A stretch of DNA of 64,000 nt. It comes from Modestobacter sp. VKM Ac-2977. GTDB taxonomy: Bacteria > Actinomycetota > Actinomycetes > Mycobacteriales > Geodermatophilaceae. Within the stretch, counting starts at the first letter, position 1; every line of letters starts with the position of its first letter. This document shows, piece after piece, positions 1-8,361 of this stretch. Under the pieces are notes generated by a model. The model was not told the DNA's origin, did not search any database, and saw only the letters and a program-made list of their open reading frames with translations. Location: NCBI RefSeq assembly GCF_026968045.1, contig NZ_JAPVBQ010000003.1:342060-406059 (forward strand), read 5' to 3'. A program made the translations under genes and the position numbers.

Positions 1-749
1 TGCCCGACGGCACCAACTACCCGGGCCAGGACGACATCACCGACCGCCAGGAGCGGCTCGCGGAGTCACTGCAGCAGATCTACGCCGAGCTGGACCCCGA
101 GCACCGGCTGATCCTCGAGTACAAGTTCTACGAGCCGTACTTCTACACGATGGACATCCCCGACTGGGGCACCTCGCTGCTGCACTGCCTGGCCCTCGGC
201 GAGCAGGCGAAGGTCGTGCTGGACACCGGCCACCACGCGCCGAACACCAACATCGAGTTCATCGTCGCCCAGCTGCTGCGGGTCGGCCGGCTCGGTGCCT
301 TCGACTTCAACTCCCGCTTCTACGGGGACGACGACCTGATCGTGGGCGCGGCCGACCCGTTCCAGCTGTTCCGGATCATGAACGAGATCGTCCGGGCCGA
401 CGCGCTCCGCCCGGACTCCGGCGTCAACTTCATGCTCGACCAGTGCCACAACATCGAGCCGAAGATCCCCGGCCAGATCCGCTCGGTGATGAACGTCCAG
501 GAGGCCACCGCCAAGGCGCTGCTGGTCGACCGCGAGGCGCTGCGGACGGCGCAGCGCAGCGGTGACGTGCTCGGCGCGAACGGCGCGCTGATGGACGCCT
601 ACAACACCGACGTCCGCCCGCTGCTCGCCGAGCTGCGCGAGTCCCAGGGCCTGCCCGCCGACCCGTACGCCGCCTACGCCCGCTCCGGCCACCAGGAGCA
701 GATCGCCACCGAGCGCGTGGGGGGCCAGCAGGCCTCCTGGGGCGCCTGA
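1..749 (+). CDS. rhaI: L-rhamnose isomerase, C-terminal part (cut by window start)
   Basis: Interconverts L-rhamnose and L-rhamnulose, the first step of rhamnose breakdown in the cytosol. About 248 residues are visible, reading from base 3 to the TGA at 747-749; the start lies outside the window. The segments EYKFYEPYFYTMDIPDWG, DTGHHAPNTNIEFI and MLDQCHNIEPKIPGQIRSV match the Pseudomonas stutzeri-type isomerase, a TIM barrel of roughly 430 residues whose metal is held by His and Asp residues such as those in the DTGHHAP stretch. The next gene starts 21 bases downstream on the same strand and carries the aldolase step, and a rhamnulokinase follows, so this is one rhamnose operon. Confidence 0.93.
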   Translation, partial: PDGTNYPGQDDITDRQERLAESLQQIYAELDPEHRLILEYKFYEPYFYTMDIPDWGTSLLHCLALGEQAKVVLDTGHHAPNTNIEFIVAQLLRVGRLGAFDFNSRFYGDDDLIVGAADPFQLFRIMNEIVRADALRPDSGVNFMLDQCHNIEPKIPGQIRSVMNVQEATAKALLVDREALRTAQRSGDVLGANGALMDAYNTDVRPLLAELRESQGLPADPYAAYARSGHQEQIATERVGGQQASWGA

Positions 750-770
750 ACGACGACGAAGGACGACGAG

Positions 771-2807
771 ATGACGAACCCCGTGGTCAGTGACCTGCTC
801 GCCCGCTCCAACCGGCTGGGCGAGGACCCGCGCAACACCAACTACGCCGGCGGCAACACCTCCGCGGCCGGCACCGAGACCGACCCGGTGACCGGGCAGC
901 CGGTCGAGCTGCTCTGGGTGAAGGGCTCCGGCGGCGACCTCGGCACGCTGAAGGAACCCGGCCTGGCCGTCCTCCGGCTGGACCGGCTGCGCTCGCTGGT
1001 CGACGTCTACCCCGGCGTCGACCGCGAGGACGAGATGGTCGCCGCGTTCGACTACTGCCTGCACGGCCGCGGCGGGGCCGCGCCGAGCATCGACACCGCG
1101 ATGCACGGGCTGGTCCGCGCTGCGCACGTCGACCACCTGCACCCCGACTCCGGCATCGCGCTGGCCACCGCCGCCGACGGCGAGGCGCTGACCCGGGAGT
1201 GCTTCGGCGACCGCGTGGTCTGGGTGCCGTGGCGCCGTCCCGGGTTCCAGCTGGGGCTGGACATCGCCGAGATCGCGGAGAAGAACCCGCAGGCCATCGG
1301 CGCCGTCCTGGGCGGGCACGGCATCACCGCCTGGGCCGACACCAGCGAGCAGTGCGAGGCCAACTCGCTGGAGATCATCCGGACGGCGGAGCGGTTCCTC
1401 GCCGAGCGCGGCCGGCCGCAGCCCTTCGGTGTGCCGCTGCCCGGGTACGAGGCGCTGCCGGAGGCCGAGCGACGGGCCAAGGCGGCTGCCCTCTTCCCGG
1501 TGGTCCGCGGCCTGGCCTCGACCGACAAGCCGCAGGTCGGGCACCTCACCGACTCCGACGTCGTGCTGGACTTCCTCGCCTCCGCCGAGCACCCGCGGCT
1601 GGCGGCGCTGGGCACCTCCTGCCCCGACCACTTCCTGCGCACCAAGGTGCGCCCGCTGGTGGTCGACCTACCGGCGTCCGCCCCGGTCGAGGACGTCGTC
1701 GCCCGGCTGGAGGAGCTGCACGAGGCCTACCGCGCCGACTACGCGGCCTACTACTCCCGGCACGCGGGCCCGGACTCCCCCGCCATGCGCGGCGCGGACC
1801 CGGCGATCGTGCTGGTGCCCGGTGTCGGCATGTTCAGCTTCGGGGCGAACAAGCAGACCGCCCGGGTCGCCGGTGAGTTCTACGTCAACGCGATCAACGT
1901 GATGCGCGGCGCCGAATCGGTCTCCACCTACGCGCCGATCGACGAGAGCGAGAAGTTCCGGATCGAGTACTGGGCGCTGGAGGAGGCCAAGCTCGCCCGG
2001 ATGCCGAAGCCCAAGCCGCTGGCCACCCGGGTCGCGCTGGTCACCGGCGCGGCGAGCGGGATCGGCAAGGCGATCGCCCAGCGGCTGGCCGCCGAGGGCG
2101 CCTGCGTCGTCGTCGCCGACCTGGACCTCGCCAAGGCCACCGACGCCGCTGCGGAGATCGGCTCGGCCGACGTCGCCGTGGGCGTGGCGGCCGATGTCAG
2201 CGACGCCGAGGCGGTGGCCGCGGCGTTCCGGGCGGCCGTGCTGGCCTTCGGCGGGGTCGACCTGGTGGTCAACAACGCCGGCCTGTCGATCTCCAAGCCG
2301 CTGCTGGAGACCACCGAGGCCGACTGGGACCTGCAGCACGACGTGATGGCCAAGGGCTCGTTCCTGGTCTCCCGCGAGGCGGCCCGGATCATGATCGAGC
2401 AGGGCATGGGCGGCGACGTCGTCTACATCTCCAGCAAGAACGCGGTCTTCGCCGGCCCGAGCAACATCGCCTACTCCTCGACCAAGGCCGACCAGGCCCA
2501 CCAGGTGCGGCTGCTGGCCGCCGAGCTCGGCGAGCACCAGATCCGGGTCAACGGCATCAACCCCGACGGCGTCGTCCGCGGGTCGGGGATCTTCGCCGGC
2601 GGCTGGGGCGCCAAGCGGGCCGCGGTCTACGGCGTCCCGGAGGAGGAGCTGGGCCAGTTCTACGCCCAGCGCACCCTGCTCAAGCGCGAGGTGCTGCCCG
2701 ACCACGTCGCCGACGCCGTCTTCGCGTTGACCGGCGGCGAGCTCACCCGGACGACCGGCCTGCACGTCCCGGTCGACTCCGGCGTCGCCGCCGCCTTCCT
2801 CCGCTGA
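771..2807 (+). CDS. Bifunctional rhamnulose-1-phosphate aldolase / short-chain dehydrogenase
   Basis: A 678-residue fusion. Residues 1 to about 400 are a class II (zinc) aldolase domain, expected to split L-rhamnulose 1-phosphate into dihydroxyacetone phosphate and L-lactaldehyde. From about residue 418 a Rossmann-fold SDR domain begins with VTGAASGIGKAI (TGxxxGIG cofactor loop), then NNAG and the catalytic YSSTK (YxxxK). The SDR half should oxidise or reduce the lactaldehyde, as in the Bacillus RhaEW/YuxG type protein. The ATG at 771 follows a GAAGGACGACGAG leader 21 bases after the isomerase stop, and rhaB follows 42 bases downstream, so co-transcription is likely. The order isomerase, aldolase-dehydrogenase, kinase gives the complete catabolic set. 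Which direction the SDR half runs cannot be read from sequence. Confidence 0.92.
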   Translation: MTNPVVSDLLARSNRLGEDPRNTNYAGGNTSAAGTETDPVTGQPVELLWVKGSGGDLGTLKEPGLAVLRLDRLRSLVDVYPGVDREDEMVAAFDYCLHGRGGAAPSIDTAMHGLVRAAHVDHLHPDSGIALATAADGEALTRECFGDRVVWVPWRRPGFQLGLDIAEIAEKNPQAIGAVLGGHGITAWADTSEQCEANSLEIIRTAERFLAERGRPQPFGVPLPGYEALPEAERRAKAAALFPVVRGLASTDKPQVGHLTDSDVVLDFLASAEHPRLAALGTSCPDHFLRTKVRPLVVDLPASAPVEDVVARLEELHEAYRADYAAYYSRHAGPDSPAMRGADPAIVLVPGVGMFSFGANKQTARVAGEFYVNAINVMRGAESVSTYAPIDESEKFRIEYWALEEAKLARMPKPKPLATRVALVTGAASGIGKAIAQRLAAEGACVVVADLDLAKATDAAAEIGSADVAVGVAADVSDAEAVAAAFRAAVLAFGGVDLVVNNAGLSISKPLLETTEADWDLQHDVMAKGSFLVSREAARIMIEQGMGGDVVYISSKNAVFAGPSNIAYSSTKADQAHQVRLLAAELGEHQIRVNGINPDGVVRGSGIFAGGWGAKRAAVYGVPEEELGQFYAQRTLLKREVLPDHVADAVFALTGGELTRTTGLHVPVDSGVAAAFLR

Positions 2808-2811
2808 CGTG

Positions 2812-2837
2812 GGGGCCAAGATCGCGACTTTGGCCCC
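2812..2837. repeat. 26-bp palindromic element, copy 1 (rhamnose operon gap)
   Basis: Near-perfect palindrome with outer arms GGGGCCAA / TTTGGCCCC around a centre GATCGCGAC. It fills the 42-base gap between the aldolase-dehydrogenase stop and the rhaB start, and the rhaB ribosome-binding site GAGGGGG begins at its right edge. A second copy at 28381-28406 differs at only two bases and is a perfect palindrome. Two copies at unrelated operon junctions suggest a dispersed element. Confidence 0.8.
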
Positions 2838-2849
2838 GAGGGGGACGAC

Positions 2850-4319
2850 GTGAGCCGGGAGCTGACGCTCGCCGCTGTCGACCTCGGGGCCTCCAGTGGC
2901 CGGGTGATGACGGCGCGGGTCGGGCCCGGGCGGTTGGAGCTGCACGAGGTCAACCGGTTCGCCAACCGGCCGGTCCGGGTCGCCGGCACGTTGCACTGGG
3001 ACGTGCTGGCGCTCCACGGCGGGGTGCTCGACGGCCTGCGGACCGCCGGCCGCGACGCCGGGCCGCTGGACGGCGTGGGCATCGACAGCTGGGCGGTCGA
3101 CGTCGGGCTGCTCGACGGCGACGGCGCGCTGCTGGGCAACCCGGTGCACTACCGGGACGCCCGGCACGCCACCGCCGTCCCCGGGGTGCACGAACTGGTG
3201 TCACCGGCCGAGCTCTACGGGGTCAACGGCCTGCAGCACCTGCCGTTCAACACGGTGTTCCAGCTCGCGGCGATGCGGCAGCTGGCCGGGTTCGGGCTGG
3301 CCCGGCGGGCGCTGCTGATCCCCGACCTGCTGGCGTACTGGCTCACCGGCGCCGTCGGGGCCGAGCTCACCAACGCGTCCACCACCGGGCTGCTGGACGC
3401 CACCACCCGGCAGTGGTCGACCGACCTCATCGACCGGCTCCGCCTCCCGCACGAGCTGTTCCCGCCGTTGCGGCAACCCGGGGACCGACTCGGTGAGCTC
3501 ACCGGTGACGTGCTCGCCGAGACCGGGTTGAGCGGGCCGGTCCCGGTGACGGCGGTCGGCTCGCACGACACCGCATCGGCGGTGGTCGGCGTCCCGGCGG
3601 TGTCCGACCGGTTCGCCTACGTCTCGTGCGGCACCTGGTCGCTGGTCGGCGTCGAGCTCGGCGCCCCGGTGCTCACCGACGCCAGCCGGGCGGCCGGCTT
3701 CACCAACGAGCTGGGGGTGGACGGAACGGTCCGTTACCTGCGCAACGTGATGGGGCTGTGGCTGCTGCAGGAGTCCTTGCGCACCTGGCAGTCGGCCGGC
3801 CTGCCGGCCGACCTCACCGAACTGCTGCACGCCGCGGCCCGGGAGCCGGCCTTCGGCGCGGTCGTCGACTGCGACGACGACCGTTTCCTGCCGCCCGGTG
3901 ACATGCCGGCCCGGATCGCGGAGGTCTGCCGGGAGACCGGGCAGACGCCGCCGCAGAGCCAGGCGGCCACCGTCCGCTGCATCCTGGACAGCCTGGCGCT
4001 GGCCTACCGGCGCGCGGTGCGCCAGGCCGCGGAGCTGTCCGGGCAGGCGGTGGACGTCGTCCACCTGGTCGGCGGCGGCGCCCGCAACACGCTGCTGTGC
4101 CAGCTCACCGCCGACGCCTGCGGGCTGCCGGTGCTGGCCGGGCCGGTCGAGGCGGCGGCGCTGGGCAACGTGCTGGTCCAGGCCCGTGCCGGGGGCGCGC
4201 TCAGCGGGGGGCTCGCCGAGCTCCGGACGCTGCTGCGGACCACCCAGCAGGTCGTCCGACACACCCCCGCCGCCGGTGCTGAGCAGGCCTGGGCGGTTGC
4301 GGAGGCGCGACTGCGCTGA
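2850..4319 (+). CDS. rhaB: Rhamnulokinase
   Basis: Phosphorylates L-rhamnulose at O1 with ATP, supplying the substrate of the aldolase encoded just upstream. The 489-residue product has the FGGY-kinase layout: an N-terminal ribonuclease-H-like domain opening with VDLGASSGRVM, the segment GIDSWAVDVGLLD, the rhamnulokinase-typical PVHYRDAR, and a C-terminal ATP domain with HLVGGGARNTLLCQLTADA. Length is normal for the family. The start is GTG at 2850, with GAGGGGG placed six bases upstream immediately after the 26-bp palindrome. It converges on a leftward tctC whose stop lies only 18 bases away, so the rhamnose operon ends here. Confidence 0.93.
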   Translation: MSRELTLAAVDLGASSGRVMTARVGPGRLELHEVNRFANRPVRVAGTLHWDVLALHGGVLDGLRTAGRDAGPLDGVGIDSWAVDVGLLDGDGALLGNPVHYRDARHATAVPGVHELVSPAELYGVNGLQHLPFNTVFQLAAMRQLAGFGLARRALLIPDLLAYWLTGAVGAELTNASTTGLLDATTRQWSTDLIDRLRLPHELFPPLRQPGDRLGELTGDVLAETGLSGPVPVTAVGSHDTASAVVGVPAVSDRFAYVSCGTWSLVGVELGAPVLTDASRAAGFTNELGVDGTVRYLRNVMGLWLLQESLRTWQSAGLPADLTELLHAAAREPAFGAVVDCDDDRFLPPGDMPARIAEVCRETGQTPPQSQAATVRCILDSLALAYRRAVRQAAELSGQAVDVVHLVGGGARNTLLCQLTADACGLPVLAGPVEAAALGNVLVQARAGGALSGGLAELRTLLRTTQQVVRHTPAAGAEQAWAVAEARLR

Positions 4320-4336
4320 TCGTCCGGGAGTCGGGG

Positions 4337-5320
4337 TCAGCCGCCGAGGATCGGCTCGTAGACCTCCTGGGTGCGGTCGAGCAGCTGCTGGAACTCCTCC
4401 GCACCCTGGAACTCCTCCGGCACGTACTCCTCGCCGATCTGCTCGACGACCGCCGGGTCCTCGGACGCCGTCCGGAGGGCGTCCTCCAGCTCGGTGACGA
4501 TCTCCTCGGGCAGGTCGTCAGGGCCGATCAGCCCGAACGTCGACCCGGACAGCGTCAGCTCCGGGAAGCCGGACTCGGCCAGGGTGGGGGTGTCCGGCAG
4601 CCAGGGCAGCGGCTCGGCGGAGGAGACCGCCAGCGGACGGAACTGCCCGGCGTCGATGTTCGCGGTGACGTCGGAGGAGGCGTTGATCAGCACCGCGTCG
4701 ACGTTGCCGCCCAGCAGGGCGGTGGTCATCTCCGCGTTGCCGTTGAAGGGCACAGCGGTGACCTCGACGTCGTACTCCTCGGCCAGCCGCTGCAGCTCGA
4801 TCGCCTGCGGGGTGGAGGCGCCGGGCGTGCCGACGTTCAGCGCACCGGGCTGCTGCCGGGCGGCGGCGAAGAGCTCCTCGGCGGTGGCGTACGGCGAGTC
4901 CGCGCCGACGGCGAGCACCGACGGCACCTCGCTCATCACCCCGATCGTCGTCACGTCGTCCTTGGTGTAGCCGACCTCGTTGGCCAGCGGGGTGAGGACC
5001 AGGGTGCCGGGGGTGGCGAGGGAGAGGGTGTGCCCGTCGGGGTCGGCGCCGATCAGCTCCTGGGTCGCGAGCGCGCCCGAGCCGCCGGGCAGGTTCTCCA
5101 CCACCACGGTCTGGCCCAGCTGCTCCTCCAGGGAGGCGCCGTAGGCGCGGGCGGTCAGGTCCGTGGGACCGCCGGCCCCGTAGGGCACCAGCAGCCGGAT
5201 CTCCTCGGTCGGGTACTCGGCGGCCGCGTCGGACGACGTCTCCTCCGCCCCGCCGCAGGCGGTCAGCAGGGCGAGGGCGGTCACGGTGGCGAGGGCGCGG
5301 GCGGTGCGGGACAGGGGCAT
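4337..5320 (-). CDS. tctC: Tripartite tricarboxylate transporter substrate-binding lipoprotein (first of three)
   Basis: A 327-residue extracytoplasmic binding protein of the Bug/TctC family, which captures carboxylates and passes them to TctA/TctB. It starts with a lipoprotein signal peptide with the lipobox LLTAC (Cys22), followed by an acidic linker and YPTEEIRLLVPYGAGGPTD, the family's typical first strand with the ligand-binding GGPTD loop. It is the last gene of the leftward operon that begins with tctB near 11.47 kb, starting 28 bases after the CoA-transferase B stop. It closely resembles the third copy at 12543-13547 (both share TALLGGNVDAV and AEYDV segments), more than the copy at 8345-9325. 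The ligand is unknown. Confidence 0.93.
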   Translation of the reverse strand: MPLSRTARALATVTALALLTACGGAEETSSDAAAEYPTEEIRLLVPYGAGGPTDLTARAYGASLEEQLGQTVVVENLPGGSGALATQELIGADPDGHTLSLATPGTLVLTPLANEVGYTKDDVTTIGVMSEVPSVLAVGADSPYATAEELFAAARQQPGALNVGTPGASTPQAIELQRLAEEYDVEVTAVPFNGNAEMTTALLGGNVDAVLINASSDVTANIDAGQFRPLAVSSAEPLPWLPDTPTLAESGFPELTLSGSTFGLIGPDDLPEEIVTELEDALRTASEDPAVVEQIGEEYVPEEFQGAEEFQQLLDRTQEVYEPILGG

Positions 5321-5348
5321 CGTTGCCTCCGGTGGTGGGTGGGACCGG

Positions 5349-6017
5349 TCAGTGCGGGTCGAGCTCGACGACGTCGTCGGCGAAGGTGAGCCGGGCGGCG
5401 GTGACCGACTGCAGCTCGGTGCGGGTCAGCCCCGGGGCCATCTCCCGGACGACGAACCCGACGGGGCCGACGTCGAGGACCGCCAGGTCGGTGTAGACCC
5501 GGTCCACCACCCCGGCGGCGGTGAGCGGGTAGGTGCACCGGGGCAGCAGCTTGGGGCGGCCGTCCCGGGTGGTGTGCGTGGTCATCACCAGCACCCGTCG
5601 GGCGCCCACGGCCAGGTCCATCGCCCCGCCGACCGCGGGCGGCATGGTGGCGACGTCGGTGATCCAGTTGGCCAGGTCCCCGCCCTCGGAGACCTGGAAG
5701 GCGCCGAGCACGGAGATGTCGATGTGCCCGCCGCGCATCATCACGAAGGCGTCGGTGTGGTGGAAGTAGGAGCCCCCGGGCAGCAGGGTGACCGGCTGCT
5801 TGCCCGCGTTGATCAGCTCCCGGTCCTCCTCGCCGGGCGCCGGGGCCGGTCCCATCCCCAGGATCCCGTTCTCGCTGTGGTAGACGATCTCCTTGTCCGG
5901 GCCGACCACGTCGCCGACCAGGATCGGCATGCCGATCCCCAGGTTCACGTAGGCGCCGTCCGGGATGTCCCGGGCCACCCGGCGGGCCACCGCGACGTCG
6001 CTCAGCGGGTCGATCAC
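5349..6017 (-). CDS. 3-oxoacid CoA-transferase subunit B
   Basis: The beta subunit of a heteromeric family I CoA-transferase (SCOT/PcaJ/ScoB type, 222 residues). The motif YHSENGILGMGP contains the SENG sequence whose Glu carries the covalent CoA thioester intermediate. GIGMPILVGD and GGAMDLAVGARRV are further family signatures. The GTG start at 6017 overlaps the TGA of subunit A as GTGA, so the two are translationally coupled and should be made in equal amounts. Known relatives move CoA from succinyl-CoA to acetoacetate or 3-oxoadipate. Next to a thiamine-diphosphate enzyme and a carboxylate transporter it probably activates an imported or derived oxo-acid, but the acid is not identifiable. 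Confidence 0.92.
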   Translation of the reverse strand: MIDPLSDVAVARRVARDIPDGAYVNLGIGMPILVGDVVGPDKEIVYHSENGILGMGPAPAPGEEDRELINAGKQPVTLLPGGSYFHHTDAFVMMRGGHIDISVLGAFQVSEGGDLANWITDVATMPPAVGGAMDLAVGARRVLVMTTHTTRDGRPKLLPRCTYPLTAAGVVDRVYTDLAVLDVGPVGFVVREMAPGLTRTELQSVTAARLTFADDVVELDPH

Positions 6018-6682
6018 GACGCCGCCACCTGCACGACCCGGTCCACGAAGATGCCGGGGGTGACCACCGCCTCGGGGTCCAGGTCGCCGAGCTCGACGAA
6101 CTCCTCGACCTGCACCACCGTCAGCGTCGCGGCGGTGGCCATGGTGGGGCCGTAGTTGCGGGCCGCCTTGCGGTAGACCAGGTTGCCCCACCGGTCGGCC
6201 CGGTGTGCCTTGACCAGCGCGACGTCCCCGGGCAGCGGGTGCTCGAACACGTGCGGGCGCCCACCGATGGTGCGCACCTCCTTGCCCTCGGCCAGCAGGG
6301 TGTCCGCGCCGGTCGGGGTGAAGAACCCGCCCAGCCCGGCGCCGGCGGCGCGCATCCGCTCGCTGAGCGTGCCCTGGGGCACCAGCTCCAGGCCGATCTC
6401 GCCGGCCCGCCACAGCTCCTCGAACCAGATCGAGCCCATCGACCGGGGGTAGGAGCAGACGATCGTGCGGACCCGGCGCTCCCGGATCAGCGCCGCGACG
6501 TCGCCCTCCCCCGCCCCGGCGTTGTTGGTGACCACGGTGAGGTCCCGGGCGCCCTGGTCGAGCAGGGCGTGCACCAGCTCCACCGGGACGCCGGAGTCCC
6601 CGAAGCCCCCGACCAGCACCGTGGCGCCGTCGGAGATCCCGGCGACGGCGTCGGCGAGGCTGGCCACCCGCTTGTCGATCAC
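6014..6682 (-). CDS. 3-oxoacid CoA-transferase subunit A
   Basis: The alpha subunit (222 residues) matching the following B subunit. Visible signatures are the N-terminal GATVLVGGFGDSGVPVELVHAL, a glycine-rich CoA-binding loop, NNAGAGEGDVAALI, and GGFFTPTGADT. The GTG start at 6682 overlaps the TGA of the upstream thiamine-diphosphate enzyme as GTGA, and its own stop overlaps the B subunit start, so translation of three consecutive genes is coupled. The frame stays open much further upstream, but that extension lies antisense-like inside the thiamine-diphosphate enzyme gene and has no family similarity, so I reject it. Substrate assignment has the same uncertainty as for subunit B. Confidence 0.92.
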   Translation of the reverse strand: MIDKRVASLADAVAGISDGATVLVGGFGDSGVPVELVHALLDQGARDLTVVTNNAGAGEGDVAALIRERRVRTIVCSYPRSMGSIWFEELWRAGEIGLELVPQGTLSERMRAAGAGLGGFFTPTGADTLLAEGKEVRTIGGRPHVFEHPLPGDVALVKAHRADRWGNLVYRKAARNYGPTMATAATLTVVQVEEFVELGDLDPEAVVTPGIFVDRVVQVAAS

Positions 6683-8361
6683 CGCGGCCCCTGCCGCCGG
6701 TACCAGCGCGGGGACGTCGACGGCGGTGGGGTGAGGGCGGCCCGGACCACCAGCACGTTCGGGCCGGTCGCCGCCAGGGCCGCGGTCAGCTGCTGCTCGA
6801 ACTCCGGCCCGAAGCCGTCGACGGACTCGGCGGGGACGCCGAAGGAGCGGGCCAGGGCGACGAAGTCCGGGGTGACCAGGTCGACGCCGTGGGTCGGCGT
6901 CCCGCTGTGCACCTGGTCGAAGCGGAGCATCCCGTAGCCGCCGTCGTCGACGATCACCACGGTCAGCTCCGGCTGCTCCTGGGCGACCGTCGCGAGCTCG
7001 CCGCAGGCGAAGAGGAAACCGCCGTCGCCCACCAGGGCCAGGGTGCGGCCCTGCCCGGCCAGTGCCGCACCCAGCGCCGCCGGGAAGGCGTAGCCGAGCG
7101 TGCCCCAGCCCATCGGGAAGGCCAGCCGGCGCGGACCGGGGACCCGGCCGAAGGCCGCGACCCAGTAGCCGGCGATGCACATGTCGGCGACCAGCACCCC
7201 GTCCGGCACGGCGACCCGGCCCAGGACGTCGAGCAGCTGGGCGGCCTGCGGTTCGTCGGCCGCCACCAGTTCGCGCACCCGGCTGCCCAGGCGGACCAGC
7301 CGTTCCCGCAGCTCGGGCAGGCCCTCGCGCTGGGGGGCGCCGGCGAGGAGCTGGCCGACCACCGCGGTGGCGTCGCCGACCAGGGTGAGGTCGGCCGGGT
7401 AGTTCTTGCTCGCGTCGGCGGCGTCGACGTTCACCGCCAGCAGGGTGGGTGGCTGGGGCATCGCCCAGTTCTGGGTGGACAGGCCGTCGAGGTCGCTGCC
7501 GACGGCGACCACCAGGTCGGCGTCGTCCCACAGCGCCCCGACGTCGGGCACGTGGGCCAGGCCCGGTGCCAGGCACGGGTGGTCGGGCGGGAGCACGCCG
7601 CGGGCGTTGTAGGTGGTGACCACCGGTGCGGCGAGCTGCTCGGCGAGCCGGCCCAGCACCTCACCGGCGCCGCTGCGGAGCGCACCGCCACCCACCCAGA
7701 GCAGCGGGCGCCGGGCGGCGGCCAGCAGCTCCAGCGCGCGGGCGACGTCCGCCTCGTGGGCGGGAGCCGGTGGCGGGACGGCCGGGGCGGCCGGCCGGTC
7801 GCCGTCCACCGGCGCGCTGAGCAGGTCGGTCGGCACCCCCAGGTACACCGGCCCGGTGGCGGGGGTCAGCGCGACGGCGCCGGCCCGCACCGTCTCCGCA
7901 CCCAGCTGACCGGCCGAGCCGCAGGTGACCGTCGTCTTGGTGACCGGGGCGAACATCGCGCCCTGGTCCCGGGTCTCGTGCAGTACGCCCCGGTGCACGC
8001 CGGGACGGCGCAGCGTGGTGGGGATGTCGGTGGCGACCACCAGCACGGGCACGCCCGATGCCATCGCCTCGCCGGTGGCGCCCAGGGCGTTGGCCGCCCC
8101 GGGGCCGGTCGTGACGACGGCGACGCCGAGCCGGCCGGTGGCGCGGGCGTACCCGTCGGCGGCGTAGACCGCGGTCTGCTCGTGCCGCACCCCGACCAGC
8201 CGCAGCCCCGCGGCGGCGGCCGCCTCCCAGACCGCCAGGTTGTGTACGCCGGGCAGGCCGAAGACGATCTCCACGCCCAGTTCCTGCAGTGCGGCGACGA
8301 GGTCGTCGGCGCCGGTGCGCACGCCGGTCGCCCGCGGCAGGGCCTCAGTCGCCGAGGACAT
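6679..8361 (-). CDS. Thiamine-diphosphate-dependent enzyme (acetolactate synthase/decarboxylase-like)
   Basis: A 560-residue enzyme with the three-domain layout of the ThDP superfamily. The N-terminal PYR domain carries VFGLPGVHN and RHEQTAVYAADGYAR, whose Glu activates the cofactor. The C-terminal PP domain carries GDGGFLFACGEL and DDGGYGML, the GDG-to-asparagine-like metal/diphosphate motif. The family covers acetolactate synthases, benzoylformate and indolepyruvate decarboxylases and others. No regulatory subunit gene is nearby, so biosynthetic acetolactate synthase is unlikely. The start ATG at 8361 lies inside the end of tctC (17-base overlap) and the stop overlaps the CoA-transferase A start. 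The context suggests decarboxylation of a 2-oxo acid delivered by the tct transporter; that is inference. Confidence 0.88.
   Translation of the reverse strand: MSSATEALPRATGVRTGADDLVAALQELGVEIVFGLPGVHNLAVWEAAAAAGLRLVGVRHEQTAVYAADGYARATGRLGVAVVTTGPGAANALGATGEAMASGVPVLVVATDIPTTLRRPGVHRGVLHETRDQGAMFAPVTKTTVTCGSAGQLGAETVRAGAVALTPATGPVYLGVPTDLLSAPVDGDRPAAPAVPPPAPAHEADVARALELLAAARRPLLWVGGGALRSGAGEVLGRLAEQLAAPVVTTYNARGVLPPDHPCLAPGLAHVPDVGALWDDADLVVAVGSDLDGLSTQNWAMPQPPTLLAVNVDAADASKNYPADLTLVGDATAVVGQLLAGAPQREGLPELRERLVRLGSRVRELVAADEPQAAQLLDVLGRVAVPDGVLVADMCIAGYWVAAFGRVPGPRRLAFPMGWGTLGYAFPAALGAALAGQGRTLALVGDGGFLFACGELATVAQEQPELTVVIVDDGGYGMLRFDQVHSGTPTHGVDLVTPDFVALARSFGVPAESVDGFGPEFEQQLTAALAATGPNVLVVRAALTPPPSTSPRWYRRQGPR

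Noticed and set aside
6682-7576. Long upstream extension of the CoA-transferase A reading frame
   Set aside because: It overlaps the thiamine-diphosphate enzyme in another frame and has no family similarity; the GTG at 6682 gives the normal N-terminus.
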